A DNA stretch of 61,479 nt from Sphingomonas sp. 37zxx (GTDB taxonomy: Bacteria > Pseudomonadota > Alphaproteobacteria > Sphingomonadales > Sphingomonadaceae), in the NCBI RefSeq assembly GCF_000786205.1, contig NZ_JROH01000014.1, positions 1 to 61,479 of the forward strand, given 5' to 3'. The notes under the pieces were generated by a model that saw only the letters and a program-made list of their open reading frames with translations, was not told the origin of the DNA and ran no database searches. This document shows, one piece after another, positions 35,743 through 44,552 of the stretch; the first letter of the stretch is position 1, and each line of letters begins with the position of its first letter. The translations under genes were made by a program, and so were the position numbers.

Positions 35743-36411
35743 TTATCTCGTTGTCGTGTCGATATTTGGCTGGTTCGGCGACATCAGGTCGAGCTCGGCC
35801 AGGATCGCCGCGCGCCGCGCCGCCGCATCCAGCGCCAGGCCGCCTTGCTCCCACGAAATCAGCGCGTCTCCCACCGGTAGCGCGGCATCGGCGAACAAGG
35901 TCAGCGACAGCCGCCGCCGATCGCGCGATTGCCGCTCGGCGATCAGCGCCTCCATTTTCTCGAGCAGGTCGGGATGGACATGCACCCGCAACTCCTGGCC
36001 GCGTGCGACCTGTAGCAGGACGCGGCCAATCGCCTCGTCGATCGGACGCGCCGGATCAGCCTCCAGCGCACGCGCCGCAAGGCCCTCGGCCGCCGCCATC
36101 GCGACGTCGGCGGCGACGGTCGAAAGCCGCTGCTCGATCGCGGCGAATTCCTCTTCGACCGCTTCGAGCGACACGTGCAGCGCGTCGGCGGCCGCCAGCA
36201 GCGCGACCGCGGTTTCCGACCGCGCCTGCGCCAGCCCAGCCTCGAACCCTTCGGCGCGCGCGACGACCAGGCCGGTTTCCAGTTGCGATTGCAACAGGTC
36301 ACGCTCCGCGCGCATGACCGCCAACGCTTCGACAGCGTCGGCTTCCTCCACCTTGGCGGTCGAAAATATCCGGTCGAACGCAAATGGTTTGGTTTGGAAT
36401 GCCATGTTCAT
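35743..36411 (-). CDS. fliH: Flagellar assembly protein FliH
   Basis: 222 residues, helical. N-terminal MNMAFQTKPFAFDRIFS; central alanine-rich heptads with coiled-coil potential; C-terminal VHVHPDLLEKMEALIAER and SWEQGGLALDAAARRAAILAELD. FliH dimers regulate the FliI ATPase and bind FliN. Paired with fliG (29-nt gap) and ending just upstream of the fliF promoter. Confidence 0.82.
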   Translation of the reverse strand: MNMAFQTKPFAFDRIFSTAKVEEADAVEALAVMRAERDLLQSQLETGLVVARAEGFEAGLAQARSETAVALLAAADALHVSLEAVEEEFAAIEQRLSTVAADVAMAAAEGLAARALEADPARPIDEAIGRVLLQVARGQELRVHVHPDLLEKMEALIAERQSRDRRRLSLTLFADAALPVGDALISWEQGGLALDAAARRAAILAELDLMSPNQPNIDTTTR

Positions 36412-36439
36412 CCCCCGATCCGATGGCGACGTACAGGCG

Positions 36440-37474
36440 TCACAGGATCATCGCGTCGTCGTTCTTGGGATCGACCAGCATGATCTCGCCGCGATCGGCC
36501 AGGCTCTTGGCAAGCCGCACCAGTCCGCTTTGCGCCTCTTCGCTTTCGCGCGCGCGGATCGGTCCCATGCCGGACATATCCTCGCGCATCAGCTTGGCCG
36601 CGCGCTCGGTCATGCCGCCAAAGAACAGGGTGCGGATTTCGGGCGGAGCACCCTTCAGCGCCAGCGCCATCTGGCGCTTGTCGGCATTGCGGACGATCGT
36701 CGCGATCGCCGGCGGCAGCAAATTGCCCAGATCCTCGAACGTGAACATCAGCGCGCGGATACGCTCCGCCGCCTCGGGCGCGCGATCGTCGAGTGCGCTC
36801 AGCATCGCTTCCTCGGTCGCCCGGTCGAGCGCGTTGAACACTTCGGCCATCGTTTCGTGCGGATCGCGTCGCTGCGATCGCGACAGGTTGCTCATGAACT
36901 CGGTCTTGAGCGTTTGCTCGACCTCGATCAGCACTTCCTTCTGCACCGTATCCATGCGCAGCATCCGCATGATGACGTCGACCGACAGGTCATGCGGCAG
37001 CTCGGTCAGCACGCGCGCGGCGTGATCGGACTTCAGCTTGCTCAGGATCACCGCGACGGTCTGCGGATATTCGTTCTTGAGATAGGTCGCGAGAATCGAT
37101 TCGCTGACATTGGACAATTTGTCCCACATCGTCCGGCCCGACGGGCCGCGAATATCTTCCATGATTTCTTTGACGCGGTCTTCGGGCAATATCCCGTCCA
37201 GCAGCCGCTCGGTCGTTTCAAACGAGCCGTGGAGCGAAGCCATGCTCGACACTTCGCCCGAAAACTGGACCAGCAGATATTCCACGACGGTCGACGGCAC
37301 CCGGCCGAGCTGCGAGATACAGGCGGACAGTTCGCGCACCTCGTCCGACGACAGCACGTCCCAGATCGGCGCGCCATGTTCCTTGCCTAAAGCCAGCATC
37401 AGCGCAGCAGCCCGCTCCATGCCGGAAAATCGCTTTAGTTCAGGTGGTTGCGCACCAATCGCCATCATGTTCAT
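36440..37474 (-). CDS. fliG: Flagellar motor switch protein FliG
   Basis: 344 residues. N-terminal LKRFSGMERAAALMLALGKEHG; middle domain with EYPQTVAVILSKLKSDHAARVLTELP (the EHPQ-type motif is EYPQ here); C-terminal torque helix with RNADKRQMALALKGAPPEIRTLFFGGMTERAAKLMREDM. Bridges MS ring, FliM and stator. First gene of fliG-fliH. An ATG three codons into the frame is possible. Confidence 0.95.
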   Translation of the reverse strand: MNMMAIGAQPPELKRFSGMERAAALMLALGKEHGAPIWDVLSSDEVRELSACISQLGRVPSTVVEYLLVQFSGEVSSMASLHGSFETTERLLDGILPEDRVKEIMEDIRGPSGRTMWDKLSNVSESILATYLKNEYPQTVAVILSKLKSDHAARVLTELPHDLSVDVIMRMLRMDTVQKEVLIEVEQTLKTEFMSNLSRSQRRDPHETMAEVFNALDRATEEAMLSALDDRAPEAAERIRALMFTFEDLGNLLPPAIATIVRNADKRQMALALKGAPPEIRTLFFGGMTERAAKLMREDMSGMGPIRARESEEAQSGLVRLAKSLADRGEIMLVDPKNDDAMIL

Positions 37475-37529
37475 CAGCGTCCAAACTTTTTAACCGGCCA
37501 GACACGGCATCCTGACCCCCAATGCCTCT

Positions 37530-37559
37530 ATTATAGGAAAGGAAGCGGAACGACCGTGC
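37530..37559 (-). promoter_or_regulatory. fliG promoter with upstream repeat
   Basis: Minus-strand TTTCCTATAATAGAGG (8-mer at 37530-37537) and GCACGGTCGTTCC (37547-37559) 9 nt upstream. Divergent from the 913-residue gene, whose own promoter is not resolved. Confidence 0.6.
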
Positions 37560-37574
37560 AGGAGCGCCGATGCA

Positions 37575-40316
37575 GTGACAATTAATCTGTCTAATGGCCT
37601 GGCGGCCTTGTCGATGATGACGAACACGAACAGCTTCGGCATTTTTGCCGCGCCGCTCGCGTTCGAATCGCGTGCTGTGCGTGCCGCAAAGGCCCAGTTC
37701 ACGCTCGCTCCAACCACGCCGCCCTGGCGGCAGCCGGCCGATCGCACGCCTGAATCGGTGCAGCTATCCGCGATCCGGCGGATGTCGACGATCATCGACA
37801 CCAAGGCTTCGCTGCCGAACGCCGGGTCGCCCGACGTCCAGACCGCCTTTACGACCTACAAGGCGCTCGATCGGCTGAAATTGCTGGCGACGGCGGCAAC
37901 GCGCACGGGGACCTCCGACGCGCAGCGAAAGGTGCTGGAGGCGACCTTCGCCAAGGGAATGGCCGACCTTCAGGCCTTTTTGGGGCAGGCACCGACGGAC
38001 AAGCTCGAACTGTCCTTCGGACTGCCCACGCGCCGTGCCACCACCGTCTCGGTGGCGCGCGCCGACCCAACGAAGTTCACCGGCACCGGTATTTTGAAGG
38101 AGCGCGACGCGCCGCTGCCGGGCATCACCGGCACCGAAAAGCTTCGCATTTCGCTCAACAAGCCGGGTGCAAGCGACGAGATCGTCGTCGATCTTGCCCA
38201 GACTCCGCAGCCGCCAACGCTCGATTCAGTCTCCGACGCGATCAATGCCGAGATCGAGAAGATTCAGCTTCGCAATCCCGACGGCTCGGTCGTGCTCGAT
38301 GATTCGGGCAATCCCAGGCCGCGCTGGCTGGTGCGGTTCGTGCCCGACAAAAGCTCGGGGCAATGGGGCTTTTCGGTCAAGGCACCCAACGGCCTCGAAC
38401 AGGTTTCGATCGATCAGGTCGATGCCGCCGATTCGCTGGTCGCAGTCAGCGGCCAGGCAGCGCTTGGGCAGCCGGTGGCGACGCAGGTGCTTCGCTTCAC
38501 CGACACCGACGACGCCATGACTCGCAGCCTGCAAGGCACCATTTCGGCGATCGACACCACCGCGACCGCGCAGGCCAAGCTGGTCGCACCGCGTCCCGCG
38601 CCAAAAACTACCGCCGCACCGATCACGGTGATGGCGGATACGACGTCGCAGGCGATTGCCACCGACGCGGCTGGATTCAGCTATGTCGTCGGCACCACCA
38701 GCGGCGACCTGCAATCCAACCGGTCCAGCGGCAAGGACGATCTGTTCCTGACCAAGCTGGACAGCGAGGGCAAAACCGTCTGGCAGCGCAGCCTGGGTGC
38801 CGCCGGCGGCGCGCAGGGCGCAGCGGTAACGATCTCGGCCAGTGGCGACATCCTGGTCGCGGGCACCGTCAACGGGTCGTTCGACGGCCAGAACCGCGAT
38901 GGCGACATGATCGTCGCGCGCTTTTCGTCGCAGGGCGATGAGCGGTTCGCGACTGTCATCCCCTCGTTCGGGGCCGATACCGCGCGGGCGCTGGTGCTTG
39001 GCAACGATGGCCAGGTCTTCGTCGGCGGCCGCGCCGCCGGCAATGGCGGCGATGCGTTTCTCGCCCGGCTCGATTCGACGGGCAAGCTCGTCGAACGGCG
39101 CAGGATCGACAATGGCGGCAGTGAATCGATCACCGCGCTGACGCTGGGGCAAGACGGCAATCTGCTGGCACTGATGAACCAGAGCGGCACCGCGGTCGTC
39201 CGCAGCATCAGCTCGACCGACATGACCAACGACCTTGGCAGCCTGACGCTGGGCGTCGCCGATGCGCGCGCGATCGCAGTGGCCGAGGACGGCTCGATCG
39301 CGGTCGTCGGCGCAACCACCGCCGCGATCGCCGGTACCCAGGTCAATGCCGCCAGCACCACCAGTCGCGACGGCTTTGTCACGCGGATCGACAGCAATCT
39401 CTCCACCGCCTCCACCACCTATCTCAGCACCAGCGGAGACGATCAGGTGGACAGCATCGCCTTCATGAATGGCTCGCTATTCGTCGGTGGCCGCACCACC
39501 GGTGACCTGGGTGGCGCATTGCGCGGCGCAGTCGACGGCTTTGTCAGCCGGATAGATGCCGTCACCGGCATAGTGCAGGCGACCAACCAGTTCGGCCAGG
39601 CCGCGCTGCGTACCGAGCCGGTGCGGATCGCGGCATCGGAGGGCGGCGACAACATCCTGGGCGCGCTTGGCTTGCGCCGCGGTGTCCTCAATCCGCCGGC
39701 ATCCGAATCGCTGGTGGCTCAGACCAGCCTGCGCGCCGGCGACGAATTTTCGCTGCGTGTCCAGGGCGGGCCGGCGCGAAAAATCGTGATCCAGGCGGAT
39801 GATACGCTGACGACGCTGGCCGATCGCATTCGCCGGATCACCGGATCTAAGGCGAAGGTCGCAACCAGCATCGTGTCCGGCTCGATGGTGCTGAACATCG
39901 ATGCCACCGCTGGATCGTCGGTCGCGCTTGTCGCGGGCGCGCCGGGCAAGGATGCGCTGACAAAGCTTGGGCTCGATCCTTCGCGCCTTGCCGTTCCGAT
40001 CTTGGCTGCGCGTGGCGCGCCAAAGGTCATGCCCGGCGGCAATTTCGGCCTTGCCTTGACTGAAGGGCTAAACGTCTCGACCCGCGAGGGTGCCGCCGCG
40101 ACGCTGACCGCGCTGAACGCGGCGATCTCGACCACCCAGACCGCCTATCGTTCGATGTACTGGGATGCAGGCAAAGCCGCACTGACCGACGGGGTCAGAG
40201 GCTCGACGGCGCTCACCGCCGCACAAGCGGCACAGCTCGATAATTACAAGTCAGCCCTGGCTCGGCTGACGCCAGCCCCCGAAACCACCTTCAACGCCTT
40301 CTTCTCGGGATTCTGA
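37575..40316 (+). CDS. Large flagellar-cluster protein with beta-propeller-like repeats (FlaEY-like)
   Basis: 913 residues, GTG start. An N-terminal axial-type stretch (MTINLSNGLAALSMMTNTNSFG) and a helical region precede a repeat region at about 350-690. There DLFLTKLDSEGKTVWQRSLG, DMIVARFSSQGDERFATVI and similar units look like SBBP beta-propeller repeats. The C-terminal end resembles flagellin-like helices (TAYRSMYWDAGKAALT). Size and position are reminiscent of Caulobacter FlaEY, but this match is by recollection and context only. Ends 2 nt before flgB. Probably exported and linked to rod or hook building. Confidence 0.55.
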   Translation: MTINLSNGLAALSMMTNTNSFGIFAAPLAFESRAVRAAKAQFTLAPTTPPWRQPADRTPESVQLSAIRRMSTIIDTKASLPNAGSPDVQTAFTTYKALDRLKLLATAATRTGTSDAQRKVLEATFAKGMADLQAFLGQAPTDKLELSFGLPTRRATTVSVARADPTKFTGTGILKERDAPLPGITGTEKLRISLNKPGASDEIVVDLAQTPQPPTLDSVSDAINAEIEKIQLRNPDGSVVLDDSGNPRPRWLVRFVPDKSSGQWGFSVKAPNGLEQVSIDQVDAADSLVAVSGQAALGQPVATQVLRFTDTDDAMTRSLQGTISAIDTTATAQAKLVAPRPAPKTTAAPITVMADTTSQAIATDAAGFSYVVGTTSGDLQSNRSSGKDDLFLTKLDSEGKTVWQRSLGAAGGAQGAAVTISASGDILVAGTVNGSFDGQNRDGDMIVARFSSQGDERFATVIPSFGADTARALVLGNDGQVFVGGRAAGNGGDAFLARLDSTGKLVERRRIDNGGSESITALTLGQDGNLLALMNQSGTAVVRSISSTDMTNDLGSLTLGVADARAIAVAEDGSIAVVGATTAAIAGTQVNAASTTSRDGFVTRIDSNLSTASTTYLSTSGDDQVDSIAFMNGSLFVGGRTTGDLGGALRGAVDGFVSRIDAVTGIVQATNQFGQAALRTEPVRIAASEGGDNILGALGLRRGVLNPPASESLVAQTSLRAGDEFSLRVQGGPARKIVIQADDTLTTLADRIRRITGSKAKVATSIVSGSMVLNIDATAGSSVALVAGAPGKDALTKLGLDPSRLAVPILAARGAPKVMPGGNFGLALTEGLNVSTREGAAATLTALNAAISTTQTAYRSMYWDAGKAALTDGVRGSTALTAAQAAQLDNYKSALARLTPAPETTFNAFFSGF

Positions 40317-40318
40317 CC

Positions 40319-40732
40319 ATGAAAACCTCGCCGCTGCTTGAAGGCATTCATGTCTCGATGAAACATCTGTCCGAGCGCCAGCGGGTGATCGCGCAGAACA
40401 TTGCCAACAGCGAAACGCCCGGTTTCAAGGCGCGCGAGGTTATCGAGCCCAAATTTGCCGATCTGCTGTCGCAGGGCGGCGGCAAGCCTTCGGTTTCCAG
40501 GCCGCGCATCACCTTGACCAGCGGCATGGCCGCATTGGGCGCACGCCAGCCGATGACCGCGAGCATCGTGCTCGATTCAGCGACCAGCGAGACCAAGCCC
40601 GACGGCAACAATGTGGCGCTGGAGGATCAGCTGTTGAAGATGGGCCAGATCCAGGCCGATTTCGCGACGGTGACCAGCCTGTACCGCAAGCAACTGGGGC
40701 TGCTGAAAAGCGCCATCGGTCGAAACGGATAA
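40319..40732 (+). CDS. flgB: Flagellar proximal rod protein FlgB
   Basis: 137 residues. MKTSPLLEGIHVSMKHLSERQRVIAQNIANSETPGFKAREV is diagnostic for FlgB, as is the C-terminal SLYRKQLGLLKSAIGRNG. It is separated from flgC (45906) by 5 kb, an unusual split, because flgB and flgC usually adjoin. Confidence 0.95.
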   Translation: MKTSPLLEGIHVSMKHLSERQRVIAQNIANSETPGFKAREVIEPKFADLLSQGGGKPSVSRPRITLTSGMAALGARQPMTASIVLDSATSETKPDGNNVALEDQLLKMGQIQADFATVTSLYRKQLGLLKSAIGRNG

Positions 40733-40910
40733 GCGCGAACGTTCCCGTCTGGGCGGTCGGACTGGACATGGGCAAAGGCTACGACCCCGTTTGCAGGCCG
40801 CACCCTGTCCCGGTTCACTGACCCGACCTCATGAAACCAAAACGCCGCCGCTCCGCCCAGCCACCAACGATGCCATCAGGCTGTGGTGATCGAGTGGGTA
40901 TACGGCGGCG
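40733..40910. other. Non-coding stretch between flgB and the palindromic repeats
   Basis: No reading frame, promoter or terminator stands out. A short GCCGCCGC/GCGGCGGC-type complementarity occurs within it, but nothing can be named. Confidence 0.4.
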
Positions 40911-40985
40911 CTAGTGGATTGATTTTGACATTCGCATCCCGCCTGCGGCACGCTCTCGCTGCGAATGTCAAAATCAATCCACTAG
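40911..40985. repeat. Large palindromic repeat, copy 1
   Basis: Perfect 26-bp inverted repeat: left arm 40911-40936 beginning CTAGTGGATT, right arm 40960-40985 ending AATCCACTAG, with a 23-nt loop. The ends CTAGTGG/CCACTAG are shared with the next element. Confidence 0.92.
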
Positions 40986-40998
40986 AATCAAATAATTG

Positions 40999-41079
40999 CT
41001 AGTGGTCCTGGAGATTCTGACATTTGCTCCTGACTGAGCCGAAGGGGGTAGCAAATGTCAGAATCTCCAGGACCACTAG
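40999..41079. repeat. Large palindromic repeat, copy 2
   Basis: Perfect 29-bp inverted repeat: 40999-41027 and 41051-41079, also with a 23-nt loop, and also beginning CTAGTGG and ending CCACTAG. The inner arm keeps TGACATTnGC in common with copy 1 while the rest differs. Confidence 0.92.
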
Positions 41080-41109
41080 GCAAAGGTCGCGATCAACACG
41101 ACCCTGCTG

Positions 41110-41532
41110 TTACAATGTGGCGTTGATCGAAATCGGGGTTGCGGTCTCGGTGCGGCTCAAAATGCCGCTCGCGCCATAGATCGCGCTTCGCGTGCCCGAC
41201 AGGCGACGCGCCTCGGTCGCCACGACACTCATCATTTCCGACGACAAGTCGATCTGCCGCTCGAGCACGCTGGCATTGACCTGGGCAACCGCGCCCAGAT
41301 CGCGGATCGCGGTCATCAGCCGGTCGTTGGTTTCTTCGTCGAGTGTGGCGAGCCAGGTATCGCGGGTACGTGCATGTTGCGCCATCTTCGCCTCGATCGC
41401 GCCGACCAGCTTGGTCTTGGCGACCACCATCTCGGCGAAATCATTGTGCCGGCCGGGGGCCAGCAATCGATCGGTTTCTTCTTCCATGATCGCCGTCAGC
41501 GACACCAACAGATCGATAAAGTCATTCGCCAT
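41110..41532 (-). CDS. flgN: FlgN-family flagellar chaperone
   Basis: 140 residues from MANDFIDLLVSLTAIMEEETDRLL, typical of FlgN: helical, with the N-terminal dimer helix and NDFAEMVVAKTKLVGAIEAKM in the middle. FlgN chaperones FlgK and FlgL in the cytoplasm. The gene overlaps the flgJ stop by 11 bp. The upstream 36 codons in frame lie inside flgJ and are disregarded. Confidence 0.75.
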   Translation of the reverse strand: MANDFIDLLVSLTAIMEEETDRLLAPGRHNDFAEMVVAKTKLVGAIEAKMAQHARTRDTWLATLDEETNDRLMTAIRDLGAVAQVNASVLERQIDLSSEMMSVVATEARRLSGTRSAIYGASGILSRTETATPISINATL

Positions 41533-41863
41533 TACCGGCATCCTCTTGCATCTTGATGATTTGTGCCAGGACCGACGGGGCAAGGCCCACGCCGCCGACG
41601 CTGGCGATTGCCGTGCCCATATGTTCGGCCAGCACGCCACGAAACATTTCCTCGCCCGCGCCGCCTGAAAACTGATCGTCGCTCTCGACGCTTTCCAGCA
41701 TCATCTTGGTGATCTGGCCCAGGAACACCGCTTCGAACTGCTGCGCGGTGTCCCGCGCTGCCGCCGCGTCGCGGACCGCCTTGGTGACGGCGGGCGACGA
41801 CGGGGCTTGCGGGGACGCGGCAGGCTGCGCCGGGGCAGCCACGGTGGCGATCTGGCCGATCAC
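41522..41863 (-). CDS. flgJ: Single-domain FlgJ (rod cap/rod-binding domain only)
   Basis: 113 residues. The segment AAARDTAQQFEAVFLGQITKMMLESVESDDQFSGGAGEEMFRGVLAEHMGTAIASVGGVGLAP is the FlgJ N-terminal rod-binding domain. There is no C-terminal muramidase domain, as in other alphaproteobacteria. Follows flgI with 4-bp overlap. Confidence 0.9.
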   Translation of the reverse strand: MIGQIATVAAPAQPAASPQAPSSPAVTKAVRDAAAARDTAQQFEAVFLGQITKMMLESVESDDQFSGGAGEEMFRGVLAEHMGTAIASVGGVGLAPSVLAQIIKMQEDAGNGE

Positions 41864-42972
41864 TGGACGACGATCTCGGCCTGCAAGGCACCAGCGCTTC
41901 GCACCGCCTGCAATATGGTGATCAGGTCGCGAGGGCTGACACCCAGCGTGTTCAGGCCGCTGACCAGCGCCTTGAGCGACGTGCCGTCCTTCAGCAGCGC
42001 CAGCGACTTGCCACTGCCGTCATCGACCTCGATCTGGGTGCGTGGCAGCACCTCGGTGGTGCCGTTCGAGAATGGTGCAGGCTGCGACGCCTCGGGGGTT
42101 TCGCTGACGCTGATGGTCAACCCGCCCTGTGCGATCGCAACCGGGCTGATTTTGACATCGCTGCTCATCACGACGGTGCCCGATGCTTCGTTGATGACGA
42201 TGCGCGCGGGCTGGTCGACCTTGACCTCGAGATTCTCGATCGCCGAAACCAGGTTGATCAGCGATCCGTCGTACCCGCCGCGTGCCGCCAGCTCGACCGT
42301 CGCCGGATCGAGCACTTCGGCGGTGCCCGCAAAGCGCGCGTTGATCACTGCGGCAACTTGCTGAGCGGTGGTGAAATCGGGGTTTTTCAGTGCAAGCCGA
42401 ATGCTGGTGGCCGATTTGAAGGCGAAGTTCACCTCGCGCTCGATGATCGCCCCGCCGGCGATCCGCGCCGAAGTCGTTACGCCGCGCGAAATACTCGCTC
42501 CCGCACCCTGCGCCTTAAACCCAGATACCGCCACCGGCCCCTGCGCCACGGCATAAATTTCGCCGTCAAGCGCGCGCAGCGACGACACCAGCAATGTGCC
42601 GCCCTGCAAGCTGAGAGCATCGCCAAGTGACGAAACCTGGACGTCGATCCGCGACCCGGCGCGCGCAAAGGGCGGCATCGTCGCCGAGATAGAAACCGCG
42701 GCGACGTTCAGCGTCTGCATCTGGGTGCCGCGAACGCTAACTCCCATCCGCTCGAGCATGGCGAGCATCGTTTCTTCGGTGAACGGCGCGTTCCGCAACC
42801 GGTCGCCGGTACCCGCCAGGCCGACGACCAGTCCATAGCCAACCAATTGGTTGGGCCGGACGTTTTCGACGTCGACAATATCCTTGATACGCGGGTTCGC
42901 CCATGCCGACAACGGCGCACACGCCAGCATCGGCGCAATCAGCAAATATAGAGCACGACGAAGGAGCTGCAT
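41860..42972 (-). CDS. flgI: Flagellar P-ring protein FlgI
   Basis: 370 residues from MQLLRRALYLLIAPMLACAP, a signal peptide ending SAWA. FlgI motifs: RIKDIVDVENVRPNQLVGYGLVVGLAGTGD, then RNAPFTEETMLAMLERMGV, and the C-terminal TLGVSPRDLITILQAVRSAGALQAEI. AGGAAA ribosome site. Forms the P ring in the periplasm. First gene of flgI-flgJ-flgN. Confidence 0.96.
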   Translation of the reverse strand: MQLLRRALYLLIAPMLACAPLSAWANPRIKDIVDVENVRPNQLVGYGLVVGLAGTGDRLRNAPFTEETMLAMLERMGVSVRGTQMQTLNVAAVSISATMPPFARAGSRIDVQVSSLGDALSLQGGTLLVSSLRALDGEIYAVAQGPVAVSGFKAQGAGASISRGVTTSARIAGGAIIEREVNFAFKSATSIRLALKNPDFTTAQQVAAVINARFAGTAEVLDPATVELAARGGYDGSLINLVSAIENLEVKVDQPARIVINEASGTVVMSSDVKISPVAIAQGGLTISVSETPEASQPAPFSNGTTEVLPRTQIEVDDGSGKSLALLKDGTSLKALVSGLNTLGVSPRDLITILQAVRSAGALQAEIVVQ

Positions 42973-42985
42973 GAATTTCCTGAGT

Positions 42986-43039
42986 TTTATAGGCACTTTG
43001 CGAATAGTATCTTATAGGATAGAATATGGTTTTCCGGCT
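42986..43039 (-). promoter_or_regulatory. flgI promoter region with two -10-like elements
   Basis: Minus-strand CCTATAAG (43011-43018) is preceded 9 nt upstream by GCCGGAAAACC (43028-43038), a degenerate repeat. CCTATAAA (42986-42993) overlaps CGCAAAGTGCC and would start transcription only about 7 nt before the flgI ATG. The distal one is the likelier promoter, and the proximal site may be an operator. fliX lies divergently on the other side. Confidence 0.5.
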
Positions 43040-43055
43040 CTGAAAGGTAAATTCC

Positions 43056-43457
43056 TTGCGCATCACCGGGCTCGCCGCTCCATTGCAATCTGTGCTGCTC
43101 GCCGCGCTGCCAAAGGTGCCGCCATTTCAGGCTGCCGAGGCACCGGTGCCCAATGCCGCGCCGGCATCGGCACCCGCCCAACCCGTCAGCGTGGAAATGC
43201 TGGTGGCATTGGCGGCCAGCGACGGACCGATTGAACAGCGGCGGCGGATCGCCGCGCATGCCGATCGCGGCCTTCGTGCGCTCGAGAGCCTGAATGCTGC
43301 TATGCTGGCTGGGCTTCCGCCGGTTGAAAAGCTGCAGGAAATCGCTGCCTGGACGGCTTCGCGCGAAGAAGCGCATGATCCGGCGATCGCCGTATTGCTG
43401 CAAGAGCTCGAGCTTCGCATGAAGGTGGAATTGGCAAAACACAACATCGTCATCTGA
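43056..43457 (+). CDS. fliX: FliX, class II flagellar assembly regulator
   Basis: 133 residues, TTG start with AAAGG upstream. The C-terminal half (EQRRRIAAHADRGLRALESLNAAML to EEAHDPAIAVLLQELELRMKVELAKHNIV) matches FliX. In Caulobacter FliX binds and modulates FlbD, coupling early basal-body assembly to late gene expression. Divergent from flgI and convergent with flhB. Confidence 0.85.
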   Translation: MRITGLAAPLQSVLLAALPKVPPFQAAEAPVPNAAPASAPAQPVSVEMLVALAASDGPIEQRRRIAAHADRGLRALESLNAAMLAGLPPVEKLQEIAAWTASREEAHDPAIAVLLQELELRMKVELAKHNIVI

Positions 43458-43484
43458 AGTAAATCCGCTGCATGTTGCGGCAGC

Positions 43485-44549
43485 TCAACCCTTCCGGCTT
43501 GCCAACCGCATGACATAGCCGATGATTTCCGCGACCGCCTTGAAATGCTCGGTCGGGATGGGTCGATCGATCGCGGCGCTGGCATAGAGTGCGCGAGCGA
43601 GCGGCGGGCTTTCGACGATCGGCACCCCCGCCGCAGTCGCCGCCTCACGAATACGCATCGCCACCAGATCAACGCCCTTGGCCACCACGACCGGTGCCGC
43701 CATCGTGCCGTGATCATATTTCAGCGCGACGGCGTAATGGGTCGGGTTGGTGACGATCACGCTGGCAGTCGGCACCGCCGCCATCATCCGCTGGCGGGCG
43801 CGCTGCATCCCGATCTGACGGATCTTGGCCTTGATCTTGGGGTCGCCCTCGCTTTGCTTATGCTCATCCTTTATCTCTTGCAGCGACATCTTCATGCGCT
43901 GGAAATAGGAATATCGCTGATAGAGGAAATCGAACGCCGCGATGATCCCGACCAGGATCGCCACCGCCAGGATCAGTTGTTGCACCAGCCCGCTCGCCGC
44001 CTGGGCGATCGCGCGCGGTTCGGCATCGATCAGATGGTCGAGTGCGACCATGCGCGGCACGATCAGCATCGCCGCAATGGTGATCACCACCGCGCATTTG
44101 GCCAACGTCTTGAGGAATTCGACCATCGAACGCTTGCCAAAGACGCGGCCAAAGCCGGTGAAGGGCGACAGTTTCGAAAATTTGGGCTTCACCCGCGACC
44201 ACGACAGGGTCGGCCGCCCCTGAACGAACAGGATCAACATCGCCGAACCGAACAACATGCCAAGGATCGGCAGGAGGCTGCTGGCGACGCCGCCCATCAC
44301 GCCGGTGGCAAACGCCTGCGCGCCATAGGGCTCCATCCGGTAATCGTCGGCATTGCCCCACAGGCCCACCAGCAGCGGCCCGACCTGCGCCAACGTCCAG
44401 GTGCCAAAGCCCCCCGCCACCACGATCGCGGCCAGGAACATCACCAGATGCCGCATCTCGGTCGCGGTGGCGATGTCGCCCTTGGCCCGCGCGTCGCTTA
44501 GCTTCTTGTCGGTTGGGTCGTGGGTTTTCTGGTCCTGGTCAGTCGCCAT
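43485..44549 (-). CDS. flhB: Flagellar export switch protein FlhB
   Basis: 354 residues with four membrane helices and a C-terminal cytoplasmic domain carrying the autocleavage motif NPTH (268-271) within VTNPTHYAVALKYD. The N-terminal segment DQDQKTHDPTDKKLSDARAKGDIATATEMRH is typical. It switches substrate from rod/hook to filament subunits with FliK. Last gene of flgC-fliE-fliQ-fliR-flhB; starts 3 nt after fliR. Confidence 0.97.
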   Translation of the reverse strand: MATDQDQKTHDPTDKKLSDARAKGDIATATEMRHLVMFLAAIVVAGGFGTWTLAQVGPLLVGLWGNADDYRMEPYGAQAFATGVMGGVASSLLPILGMLFGSAMLILFVQGRPTLSWSRVKPKFSKLSPFTGFGRVFGKRSMVEFLKTLAKCAVVITIAAMLIVPRMVALDHLIDAEPRAIAQAASGLVQQLILAVAILVGIIAAFDFLYQRYSYFQRMKMSLQEIKDEHKQSEGDPKIKAKIRQIGMQRARQRMMAAVPTASVIVTNPTHYAVALKYDHGTMAAPVVVAKGVDLVAMRIREAATAAGVPIVESPPLARALYASAAIDRPIPTEHFKAVAEIIGYVMRLASRKG

Positions 44550-44552
44550 CGA

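Noticed and set aside
40911..41079. CRISPR array
   Set aside because: Only two imperfectly related palindromes and no spacer pattern.
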